Assembly (NCBI GenBank): GCA_022795155.1
Contig: JAAWGF010000015.1
Span: 1 to 35,799 of the forward strand
From: Bacilli bacterium
GTDB taxonomy: Bacteria > Bacillota_I > Bacilli_A > RF39 > UBA660
Direction of reading: 5' to 3'
Length of the DNA: 35,799 nt
Shown: in pieces, positions 1 through 5,960 of the stretch
How positions within the stretch are numbered: the stretch's first letter is position 1
Layout: each line of letters opens with the position of its first letter
The notes under the pieces: generated by a model
The model's database searches: none
Told to the model about the DNA's origin: nothing
What the model saw: the letters and a program-made list of their open reading frames with translations, nothing else
Made by a program: the position numbers and the translations under genes

Positions 1-2
1 AT

Positions 3-167
3 GGTTTTGAAATTGGCAATAAACAGGGAAAAAGAGAAGGAATAAGTCAAGGTAAAAATGATCGAAATATTGAAATAGCTAAAAATATGTTGACTGATAA
101 TATTGATATTTCACTTATTTCCAAATACACGAATTTATCTATAAGCGAAATAGAATCTTTAAGATAG
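3..167 (+). pseudogene. 3' end of an Rpn-family PD-(D/E)XK nuclease/transposase gene (cut by window edge)
   Basis: The frame is open from the window start to a TAG at 165-167 and encodes about 54 residues. It opens with a charged G/K/E/Q-rich stretch (GNKQGKREGISQGKN) and ends with a small helical segment reading IAKNMLTDNIDISLISKYTN and then LSISEIESLR. That ending is typical of Rpn-family recombination-promoting nucleases, also annotated as PDDEXK_2 putative transposases, where an 'AKxML...I..ISKxTGLS..EIxxL' tail follows the nuclease domain. The catalytic part lies outside the window, so I cannot tell whether the gene is intact. The type 'pseudogene' here only means partial. The family call rests on the tail alone. 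Confidence 0.65.
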
Positions 168-183
168 AGAGATTCTTCTTTTT
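152..183 (+). terminator. Rho-independent terminator of the Rpn-like gene
   Basis: AGAATCT (152-158) pairs with AGATTCT (170-176), and TCTTTTTC follows. The stem overlaps the end of the coding frame. Confidence 0.6.
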
Positions 184-216
184 CATAAGTGATTCTAATA
201 TTATAATAAAAATATT

Positions 217-243
217 AAAATTGCGTATTTTTCGCAATTTTTT
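217..243 (+). terminator. Hairpin with U-run, probable second terminator
   Basis: AAAATTGCG (217-225) pairs with CGCAATTTT (233-241) around a T-rich loop, and the T-run continues. A very similar hairpin, followed by the same AAAAAAGGATTT stretch, lies at 35680-35706. Confidence 0.5.
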
Positions 244-303
244 GTTCTTAAAAAAGGATTTTTTTATTTTAGTGACTATATTTATACTTAGAGGTGATGA
301 TTT

Positions 304-765
304 TTGAAAATGTTTTTATTTATAAATTTATTATTTAATTTATATTTAAATACAATTAATAACTTTTTTAGTGGACCAACTTATATATATGAGTATAGTG
401 AGGTTAAAGAAATAAGATATATTTATTTTTATAATTTAGAGGTTTTTGATATTAACAATATTGAAATATATATAGCTGATCAAAAAATAGATTTTAATTA
501 TAATTTTTTAGATTATTATATTATTGATCTAGAAAATTACTATCCATTATCTAGTTTAAAAATAAAAATTAATAATTTTAATTCTGTTTTTTCATTAAAA
601 ATATCTAATACAGATGATTTTTTAGAAAGACCTTTTGTTTATCAAAATATAAATAATAACACTATTAGTGACATTAATACTTTTATTTTTGATACGCCTA
701 AATGGAATTTAATTAAGACTAATAAGTTATTAGAAGAAACAAAAATATTAAAAAGAATTAAATAG
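304..765 (+). CDS. Hypothetical secreted or membrane-anchored protein
   Basis: This encodes 153 residues that I do not recognise. The start is taken as TTG at 304 because GAGGTG at 291-296 is 7 bases upstream; ATG at 310 is the alternative. The N-terminus (MFLFINLLFNLYLN...) is a hydrophobic segment that could be a signal peptide or a single anchor. The rest is rich in Asn, Ile, Tyr and Asp, with alternating hydrophobic residues suggesting beta strands, and it ends with a basic tail (KILKRIK). It lies between a nuclease/transposase remnant and the spoIIAA operon. A sporulation role is possible from position only. I saw no cysteines or catalytic motifs. Confidence 0.6.
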   Translation: MKMFLFINLLFNLYLNTINNFFSGPTYIYEYSEVKEIRYIYFYNLEVFDINNIEIYIADQKIDFNYNFLDYYIIDLENYYPLSSLKIKINNFNSVFSLKISNTDDFLERPFVYQNINNNTISDINTFIFDTPKWNLIKTNKLLEETKILKRIK

Positions 766-792
766 TTTTTATACTAATATTTAAGGAAAAAA

Positions 793-827
793 TATGTCGA
801 CTTAAAAAAAAATCTAGTTTTGTCGAA
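793..827 (+). promoter_or_regulatory. Spo0A boxes upstream of spoIIAA-sigF
   Basis: TTTGTCGAA at 819-827 matches the Spo0A box consensus TTTGTCRAA at all nine positions. A second, weaker box, TATGTCGAC at 793-801, lies 26 bases upstream. They sit about 50 and 77 bases before the spoIIAA start. In Bacillus the spoIIA operon is activated by Spo0A~P together with sigma-H. I did not find a convincing sigma-H promoter here. Confidence 0.65.
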
Positions 828-877
828 TTCGTATAAATTAAAAAAATGTGTGCTAAATTAGAATAGCGAGGTGATAT

Positions 878-1225
878 ATGTTAGAGGTAGAAACAGAGTT
901 TAGACGTGGCATCTTTTTCATCCGTTTAAAAGGGGTTCTAAATAAAAAAACAGTTGGTATTTTAAATGAAAAGGTTACTGATTTAATTGAAAAAAATGGA
1001 TTTAAGAATATTGTTTATAATGTTGAAAATCTTAACTATATTGATATTAAAGGTATAAGTACTTTATTCTATAGTTATGAACTTTTAAGAAATAATCATG
1101 GAAATTTAATGGTATGCGGAATTAATAACGAAGAAGTTAGGAAAAAATTTAAAAATAGCCGTTTACTTAAATACGCTAACGAAATAAATGATGAATTAAC
1201 TGCTTTACAATTAATTAATGTATGA
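878..1225 (+). CDS. spoIIAA: Anti-sigma-F factor antagonist SpoIIAA-like STAS protein, phosphoacceptor serine missing
   Basis: This 115-residue protein is a single STAS domain with the length and layout of SpoIIAA. In Bacillus, SpoIIAA frees sigma-F from the kinase/anti-sigma factor SpoIIAB and is inactivated by SpoIIAB phosphorylating a serine in a D-S-S-G motif. Here the matching stretch is NYIDIKGIST: Asp56 and Gly59 are kept, but the two serines are Ile57 and Lys58. The downstream gene is the sigma factor, 9 bases away, with no spoIIAB between them. The start is ATG 878 after a GCGAGGTG site. Spo0A boxes upstream support a sporulation role. It could also be another STAS antagonist recruited to this sigma factor. 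Confidence 0.75.
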   Translation: MLEVETEFRRGIFFIRLKGVLNKKTVGILNEKVTDLIEKNGFKNIVYNVENLNYIDIKGISTLFYSYELLRNNHGNLMVCGINNEEVRKKFKNSRLLKYANEINDELTALQLINV

Positions 1226-1234
1226 GGAGGATAA

Positions 1235-1903
1235 GTGAATCAAAGTTTAGAAGAAGCAATTAACCAAAATAAAAATTTAATTTATTCTATTTCGCATTCT
1301 CGATTTAAACAGTATCCAGATAAGGAAGATTTATTTCAGGATGGGGCAATAGGTTTAATAAAGGCCTATAAAAATTATGATGCAAGTTTTGATACTAAGT
1401 TTTCAACTTATGCATATACATCAATATTTGGTGAAATGTCAAGATTCGTAAGACAGGATAAAGGAATCAAAATTAGCCGTGATATAACTAAATTAAATTT
1501 ACAGATTGAAAAAGCAACAATATTATTAACACAAAAATTGATGCGTCAACCAACTATAAAAGAACTTTCAAATTATTTAGAAATTGATGAATATTTTATT
1601 ACTGAAGCTATAAAATCAGTAAATGTTGTTCAAAGTTTAGATGAACCAATTAATGACGATGGAAAACAAATTACCTTGTATGATACTTTAAGTGAAAAGA
1701 AAGAGAATAATCTTGATGAACTAATTGCGTTAAGAAATGAATTAGAATTATTACCAGAAATAGAAAAATCATTGATTAATCTAAGATATTTTAATGATTT
1801 GACTCAGTCAGAGACTGCTAAACTTTTGGGAATGACGCAAGTACAAGTATCAAGAAAAGAACAAAAGGTTTTAATGAAGTTAAAGGACAAACTAGCAGCT
1901 TAG
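1235..1903 (+). CDS. sigF: Sporulation-type RNA polymerase sigma factor (sigma-F/G/B group), best match sigma-F
   Basis: This is a 222-residue sigma-70 family factor of the sigma-F/B/G class. Region 2 reads DLFQDGAIGLIKAYKNYD and is followed by FSTYAYTSIFGEMSRFVRQD. The region 4 helix-turn-helix reads LTQSETAKLLGMTQVQVSR, closest to the TQSEVAERLGISQVQVSR of sigma-F. In Bacillus sigma-F drives early forespore transcription. The start is GTG 1235 after GAGGAGG (1224-1230), so the protein begins almost directly at region 2. It lacks the roughly 30 extra N-terminal residues of Bacillus sigma-F. It is cotranscribed with spoIIAA. No anti-sigma factor gene is adjacent on either side. Sigma-G cannot be excluded. 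Confidence 0.8.
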   Translation: MNQSLEEAINQNKNLIYSISHSRFKQYPDKEDLFQDGAIGLIKAYKNYDASFDTKFSTYAYTSIFGEMSRFVRQDKGIKISRDITKLNLQIEKATILLTQKLMRQPTIKELSNYLEIDEYFITEAIKSVNVVQSLDEPINDDGKQITLYDTLSEKKENNLDELIALRNELELLPEIEKSLINLRYFNDLTQSETAKLLGMTQVQVSRKEQKVLMKLKDKLAA

Positions 1904-1914
1904 TTTGTTTTTTT
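1888..1914 (+). terminator. Terminator of the spoIIAA-sigF operon
   Basis: CAAACTA (1888-1894) pairs with TAGTTTG (1901-1907), followed by TTTTTTTC. The sigF stop codon lies in the descending arm. Confidence 0.7.
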
Positions 1915-1976
1915 CATAACCTTAAACTTCTTTTTTTATCTTGCTAGAATGCTAAAATAATTGTGAGGTGAGTTTT

Positions 1977-2347
1977 ATGAAAAATAAAAATCTAAAAGTA
2001 TTTGTACTATCATTTTTTATTAGCCTGTTGATATCATTTTTGTTTGCTTTAAAATTTTGTAATTTGGGTCCTTTATTAGCCATTGCTATAGCAGTATTCA
2101 TATTAATTATTTTTAGAAAAAAATCAATTATAAAAAAACAATTATTAAGGCTTTAATAATAATTAATATTTTATTATATATTATATTATTTGCATTTGGA
2201 TTTATGTTTGCTTCTAATATGATGAATCAAACTGTAAAAAGAGCATGTTGTATTGAAGCTAATGGAATATTTAGAGATAATAAATGTGTTCAATATGAAA
2301 ATTTAGATTTTGATCCTATATTATATGAAGAATGTATACATCAATAG
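1977..2347 (+). pseudogene. Small multi-pass membrane protein gene split by an apparent -1 frameshift
   Basis: The first frame starts at ATG 1977 (GAGGTG at 1965-1970) and encodes 59 residues with two hydrophobic helices, ending at TAA 2154-2156. A second frame, open without its own start, overlaps it and runs to TAG 2345-2347. It encodes another hydrophobic helix (IIINILLYIILFAFGFMFAS) and a soluble tail with four cysteines (ACCIEANG, DNKCVQ, YEECIHQ). Joining them by a -1 shift in the seven-A run at 2133-2139 gives one continuous protein. This could be a frameshift mutation, a sequencing error in a homopolymer, or programmed slippage, since A AAA AAA is a known slippery type. I do not recognise the function. 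Confidence 0.6.
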
Positions 2348-2426
2348 AAAAAAATTATTTATTTTTATAACATTAATTAATATCATTAACTATTTAGGTG
2401 TGTTAAGATAATTAAGGGTGTGTTTT

Positions 2427-3331
2427 ATGAAAAAAAATAATATATTAAAATATTTTTCAATATTACTGATGACTGTAATTATTTTTGGATTAGGTGATAA
2501 AGTTCGAGCATTAGAAAGTACACCTGAATACTGTTTTAAATATTCAGCATATCAAACTGAGGATTGTGATGAAGTTATAGAATGTAGCGAAATTGATGGC
2601 GAAAAAATCTGTACTTCTTTTTGTGGAGGTTCAGGAATATATGTGGATTTTTATATTGAAGACTACTTGTGCTATGATGGTAATGATAAGGGATATGAAA
2701 CAATTAAAGACGTTGTAATTCCAGCTATTTTGATAATTGGAATTTAACAAAAATTAATCATCATATGTCTATTGATGGTTTTCAAAATAAAAATCTAACT
2801 AGTGTAGTAATTCCTGATGTTGTAAACAAAATTGAAGAAGGCTCCTTTTATAATAATGAGTTAGTAGAGTTGATGATACCTAGTAGTATAACAGAAATTG
2901 GAAAGCTATCATTTGCAAGTAATAACATTACAAAAGTTATTAATAAATCTAATATTGATAATTCAATATTGAAAGACAATATTGGTCGTAGTGATCAAAA
3001 CTATCTTATTTTTAGGACTGATTGTAATAAATCAGAGGATGGTCTCACAACATGTTTAGGTGAAAAAAATATTAATATTTCTAATACAGAAATAGTTGAT
3101 GATAATAATAAACTATCAAATGATGATAAGTATGAAGAATTTGAAAAAAATCCAAATGATGAACAAGACTCATCTTTAGAAAATAATGATAATAATAATA
3201 TAATTGATAATCCAAAAACATTAGATTCAAATGTGCAAATATTTATTTTAGTAGTTATTTTTTCATTGATAGTTATTATGTTGATGTTATTAAAAATGAA
3301 AAAATCTAAAGATACAAAAAATAGCAATTAG
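2427..3331 (+). pseudogene. Cell-surface leucine-rich-repeat (LRR_5/BspA-type) protein, frameshifted
   Basis: The first part starts at ATG 2427 and ends at TAA 2745-2747. It has a signal peptide (YFSILLMTVIIFGLGDKVRA) and a Cys-rich segment. The same protein continues in the -1 frame: from about 2729 it reads FDNWNLTKINHHMSIDGF, then LRR_5 repeats of the form NLTSVVIPDVVNKIEEGSFY and ELVELMIPSSITEIGKLSF. It ends at 3331 with an Asn/Asp-rich spacer, an NPKTLDS stretch, a transmembrane helix and a KMKKSK tail. NPKTLDS resembles the NPxTG-type sorting motif but lacks the glycine. The shift is best placed at the TTTT of 2728-2731. ATG 2765 would give a leaderless product, so the gene is probably broken or the base call is wrong. 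Confidence 0.65.
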
Positions 3332-3346
3332 ATTATCCTTTTTATT

Positions 3347-3375
3347 TTGACAAAAATGTATAAATATGGTATTAT
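3347..3375 (+). promoter_or_regulatory. Sigma-A promoter of the putative antitoxin RNA
   Basis: TTGACA (3347-3352), a 17-base spacer and TATTAT (3370-3375). The predicted transcript start is near 3382. No coding frame follows, only a structured RNA. Confidence 0.75.
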
Positions 3376-3381
3376 GAATAT

Positions 3382-3500
3382 GTCAAGGAAACTTGAGTAT
3401 AATAAAAAAGGGAAATACTTAACTTTTGCGTGTTGAGTACTTACCTCAAATAATTTGGGTTGTACTTAATCTACGTAAGTAAATTGAGTACTATTTTTTT
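3382..3500 (+). ncRNA. Structured small RNA, candidate type I antitoxin antisense RNA
   Basis: A strong promoter drives a stretch of about 119 bases that folds into four local hairpins. TCAAG/CTTGA (3383-3396) is capped by a GAAA loop. TACTTAAC (3416-3423) pairs with GTTGAGTA (3432-3439). ACC-CAAA (3443-3450) pairs with TTTGGGT (3454-3460). TACTTAAT (3463-3470) pairs with ATTGAGTA (3483-3490), followed by CTATTTTTTT as terminator. No credible peptide is encoded. The 3' end covers the stop codon of the minus-strand peptide gene at 3491-3580. The 3' region of that mRNA would be fully complementary to this RNA, as in convergent type I toxin-antitoxin loci such as Fst/par, TxpA/RatA and BsrG/SR4. 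Function is inferred from this layout. Confidence 0.6.
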
Positions 3501-3580
3501 ACTACTAGAATCAATAAAGAGACTATTAATAAAATGATAATTATTATTAAAATAAAGATTAGAAAATCTTTTTTCTTCAT
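3491..3580 (-). CDS. Small hydrophobic peptide, candidate type I toxin
   Basis: A 29-residue peptide is encoded on the minus strand from ATG 3580 to TAG 3491. It begins MKKKD, runs through about 22 Ile/Leu/Val/Phe residues and ends VVKK, so it is one membrane helix with lysines on both sides. The ribosome site is strong: AAGGAGG at 3590-3596, 9 bases from the ATG. It has its own promoter (TTGTTT-17-TATAAT at 3673-3645). Its mRNA would end past a hairpin at 3439-3416 and a T-run at 3409-3404. Converging with it on the plus strand is a noncoding RNA. Size, composition and layout match type I toxins, but I see no convincing match to a named family. Confidence 0.65.
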   Translation of the reverse strand: MKKKDFLIFILIIIIILLIVSLLILVVKK

Positions 3581-3644
3581 AATATCAAGCCTCCTTCTAT
3601 TTAGGAAGTAGGCAAGTACTCAGCAGTTAGTATTTCCAAAATAA

Positions 3645-3673
3645 ATTATACTACTAGTTAACATATAAAACAA
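3645..3673 (-). promoter_or_regulatory. Promoter of the small hydrophobic peptide
   Basis: On the minus strand: TTGTTT (3673-3668), a 17-base spacer and TATAAT (3650-3645). The start is near 3638. The 5' leader of about 57 bases can fold: GGAA pairs with TTCC and TACT with AGTA. It repeats the GGAAATACT...GAGTACTT pattern of the opposing RNA. Confidence 0.65.
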
Positions 3674-3684
3674 GTGAACAAAAA

Positions 3685-3720
3685 AATAATCTGTTAAGAA
3701 TTTAATAGATTATTTTTTTT
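3685..3720. terminator. Bidirectional hairpin terminator
   Basis: AATAATCT (3685-3692) pairs with AGATTATT (3707-3714). T-runs follow on both strands (nine T on plus, seven on minus). It insulates the peptide/RNA module from spoVA. Confidence 0.65.
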
Positions 3721-3749
3721 GTATATAATTAAAAATTCTTTTCATAATA
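3721..3749 (+). promoter_or_regulatory. Sigma-G-like promoter of the spoVA operon
   Basis: GTATA (3721-3725), 17 bases, then CATAATA (3743-3749), 17 bases before spoVAC. This fits the forespore sigma-G consensus of Bacillus (roughly GHATR and CATNHTA), and spoVA is a known sigma-G operon there. Confidence 0.55.
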
Positions 3750-3766
3750 AATTTAGGAGGAATTTT

Positions 3767-4207
3767 ATGGAAAAAAATAAATATAAACAATTAGTTGATA
3801 AACATACACCAAAAGAAAATCGAATGTATAATGGTATGATTGCTTTTTTATCTGGTGGACTTATGGGAGTATTAGGGCAATTTATTTTGCAACTTTATTC
3901 TTATTATTTAGATATTCCTACTAAGGAAGCTGGGACCTATATGATAATTACTTTAATCTTTATAGGATGTTTACTTACTTGTTTTGGTTTCTTTGATAAG
4001 TGGGTTAATTTTTGTAAAGCAGGTCTCTTTATTCCCATTACCGGTTTTGCGCATGCGATGATGAGTGCAGCTTTAGATTATAAAAAAGAAGGATTAATAA
4101 CAGGAATTGGGGCTAGTATGTTTAAATTAACTGGAGCTGTAATAATTTTTGGAGTTGTAAGTGCTTATGTTTTTGGACTTTTACGACTTATAATATTTGG
4201 AGGTTAA
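3767..4207 (+). CDS. spoVAC: Stage V sporulation protein AC
   Basis: A 146-residue inner forespore membrane protein. SpoVAC belongs to the channel that loads dipicolinic acid into spores and releases it at germination; in Bacillus it behaves as a mechanosensitive channel. The start is ATG 3767 after AGGAGG (3755-3760). The N-terminus is basic (KNKYKQLVDKHTPKEN), followed by hydrophobic helices and the family segments FLSGGLMGVLGQ, FGFFDKWVNFCKAGLFIPITGFAHAM and KEGLITGIGASMFKLTGAVI. spoVAD follows after 3 bases. Of the Bacillus spoVA genes only C, D and E are here, the reduced set usual in Clostridia. Confidence 0.95.
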   Translation: MEKNKYKQLVDKHTPKENRMYNGMIAFLSGGLMGVLGQFILQLYSYYLDIPTKEAGTYMIITLIFIGCLLTCFGFFDKWVNFCKAGLFIPITGFAHAMMSAALDYKKEGLITGIGASMFKLTGAVIIFGVVSAYVFGLLRLIIFGG

Positions 4208-4210
4208 AAT

Positions 4211-5200
4211 ATGACAATAAAATTTGATAATGTATATATTAGTGACACAGGAACAGTAACAGGACCTTATGAGAAAAATGGACCATTACAAAGCTATTTT
4301 GATAAGAGTTATAATGATTTTTACTTTGGTCTTAAAACATGGGAACAAGCTGAATCTAAATTAATAGAAGATTCAGTTGACATTTTACTTAATAAAATTG
4401 GGCGAACACGTTTTGATATTGATTTACATATTTCAGGGGATTTAATGAATCAGTTAACATCTTCAAATTATGCTGCTAGTAAATTAGGTATACCATATTT
4501 AGGTATTTATAATGCTTGTGCGACTAGTACAGAGGGATTAATTATTGGTTCATCTTTAGTTGATAAAAAAATTATTAAAAATTGTATTTGTTCTGTTTCA
4601 TCACATAATAATTCTGCTGAAAAACAATTTAGATATCCAATTGAATATGGTGGACCTAAACGAAAAACGACAACATTTACAACGACTGGTGGCGCTAGCG
4701 CTTATCTATCGAGTGAAAAAAAGGGTATTAGAATAGAAAGTGGAACAATTGGTTCAGTTATTGATATGGGTATCAAAGATGTTTATAATATGGGGGCTGT
4801 TATGGCTCCAGCAGCTGCACAAACGATATATGAGCATCTTAGAGATACCAAAAGAGAAATTGATTATTATGATTTAGTTTTAACTGGTGACTTAGGTATT
4901 TATGGTAAGAAAATTTTAAAAGAATATATGGAAACTGAGTATAATATTAAATTAAAAAATTATGACGATACCGCTTGTATGATCTTTGATTTAGATAATC
5001 AACCAGTTTATGCTGGGGCAAGTGGACCAGCTTGTGCACCACTTGTTACTTATGGATATATTTTTAATAAAATGAAAAAGAAAGAAATAAATAGAGTTTT
5101 ATTAGTGGCAACCGGTGCTTTAATGTCACCTACAATGGTCAATGAAAAAATGACAATCCCAAGTATTGCGCATGCGATTAGTTTGGAGGTAATAGAATGA
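4211..5200 (+). CDS. spoVAD: Stage V sporulation protein AD (thiolase-fold, DPA-binding)
   Basis: A 329-residue protein with the thiolase/KAS III-like fold of SpoVAD, the soluble component of the spore DPA channel that binds dipicolinic acid. Recognisable segments are NVYISDTGTVTGPYEKNGPL near the start, YNACATSTEGLIIGSSLVD around residues 97-115, TTTGGASAYLS, and GASGPACAPLVTYGYIFNKM near the C-terminus. The length is close to the usual 335-340 residues. The start is ATG 4211, 3 bases after the spoVAC stop. It overlaps spoVAE by 4 bases (ATGA), so translation is probably coupled. Only spore assembly genes surround it, so a metabolic thiolase role is unlikely. Confidence 0.95.
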   Translation: MTIKFDNVYISDTGTVTGPYEKNGPLQSYFDKSYNDFYFGLKTWEQAESKLIEDSVDILLNKIGRTRFDIDLHISGDLMNQLTSSNYAASKLGIPYLGIYNACATSTEGLIIGSSLVDKKIIKNCICSVSSHNNSAEKQFRYPIEYGGPKRKTTTFTTTGGASAYLSSEKKGIRIESGTIGSVIDMGIKDVYNMGAVMAPAAAQTIYEHLRDTKREIDYYDLVLTGDLGIYGKKILKEYMETEYNIKLKNYDDTACMIFDLDNQPVYAGASGPACAPLVTYGYIFNKMKKKEINRVLLVATGALMSPTMVNEKMTIPSIAHAISLEVIE

Positions 5201-5547
5201 TATATGTTAATGCTTTTATCTTTGCAGGCATTGTTTGTTTAATTGGACAAATAATTTTAGACAATACTAAACTTACGCCTGGACATATTACAGCCTTATT
5301 TGTTGTTATTGGAGCATTTTTAGATTTATTTAATATTTATGATAAATTTGTTTTGTGGGCTGGTGGTGGAGCTTTAGTTCCAATTACAAGTTTTGGACAT
5401 TTACTTATTCATGGAGCCTTGGAAAAAGCTGCCGAATTTGGTTTTATGGGACTAGCTATGGGTATGTTTGATTTAACTTCATCTGGAATTATATCAGCTA
5501 TTGTTATTTCCTTCTTCTTATCTTTAATTTTTAATCCTAAAGATTAA
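5197..5547 (+). CDS. spoVAE: Stage V sporulation protein AE (SpoVAEb type)
   Basis: A 116-residue membrane protein homologous in layout to SpoVAC, as SpoVAEb is. It has about four hydrophobic helices and the motifs GQIILDNTKLTPGHITALFV, FDLTSSGII and GALVPITSFGHLLIHGALEK. It is the third component of the DPA channel. ATG 5197 overlaps the spoVAD stop, and its own TAA (5545-5547) overlaps the next ATG by one base, so all four genes form one transcription unit. Confidence 0.92.
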   Translation: MIYVNAFIFAGIVCLIGQIILDNTKLTPGHITALFVVIGAFLDLFNIYDKFVLWAGGGALVPITSFGHLLIHGALEKAAEFGFMGLAMGMFDLTSSGIISAIVISFFLSLIFNPKD

Positions 5548-5909
5548 TGAAATATATAAAATATTTAATTGGTGTTATTTTAATTGTTATTACTATACAT
5601 TTAATAGCTGTTAAAAACACCATTTTATTAAGTGTTTCAGGTGAAAGTAATATTATTGATTTAAAAAATCCTTCTATCATAACTAAAAATAATGTTTCGA
5701 CTTTTAAGGCAACCATTGTAAATAATTCGCCAGATAATGTTTACATCAATTATTTAGAAATTATTGTTAGGGATGCTAGCAAAAATATTATCTGTACATT
5801 TAATGTTAAAATAGATAAAACAATTTATATTGATGGAGGCGTAAAAATAGAAACGAGTGTTAATTATGATTTATCTGATGCGGTATCATTTGATTTTGTT
5901 ATAAACTAA
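5547..5909 (+). CDS. Unknown membrane-anchored protein at the end of the spoVA operon
   Basis: A 120-residue protein that I cannot assign to a family. It has an N-terminal transmembrane anchor (IKYLIGVILIVITIHLIAV) and an extracytoplasmic domain of alternating beta-type residues (FKATIVNNSPDNVYINYLEI, later SVNYDLSDAVSFDFVIN). This pattern resembles small beta-sandwich FxLYD-like domains. The start ATG overlaps the spoVAE stop by one base (TAATG), so expression should follow spoVA in the forespore. A terminator follows at once. Position suggests a spore membrane or coat-interface role, but the sequence does not show it. Confidence 0.75.
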   Translation: MKYIKYLIGVILIVITIHLIAVKNTILLSVSGESNIIDLKNPSIITKNNVSTFKATIVNNSPDNVYINYLEIIVRDASKNIICTFNVKIDKTIYIDGGVKIETSVNYDLSDAVSFDFVIN

Positions 5910-5933
5910 ATAGTTCATTTGAACTATTTTTTT
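5908..5933 (+). terminator. Terminator of the spoVA operon
   Basis: AAATAGTTC (5908-5916) pairs with GAACTATTT (5921-5929) around ATTT, and the T-run extends to 5933. The stop codon is in the stem. Confidence 0.85.
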
Positions 5934-5960
5934 GTAAATTGTAAAAAATTATGGTATATT
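5932..5960 (+). promoter_or_regulatory. Promoter of the gluzincin-like peptidase gene
   Basis: TTGTAA (5932-5937), a 17-base spacer and TATATT (5955-5960). The -35 overlaps the preceding terminator tail. Confidence 0.5.

Noticed and set aside
784..864. Sigma-H promoter upstream of spoIIAA
   Set aside because: AAGGAAAA (783-790) and GAAT (825 or 861) exist, but the spacing is far from the roughly 12-14 bases needed, so only the Spo0A boxes are reported.
3001..3327. Minus-strand open frame of 108 codons
   Set aside because: It is antisense to the LRR protein's Asn/Asp-rich tail, has no ribosome site and its composition is the mirror of that tail.
3382..3500. Riboswitch or 6S RNA
   Set aside because: The RNA ends in its own terminator with no downstream gene on that strand for over 250 bases, and I do not see the conserved core of a known riboswitch or the long bubble of 6S RNA. 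The antisense layout explains it better.
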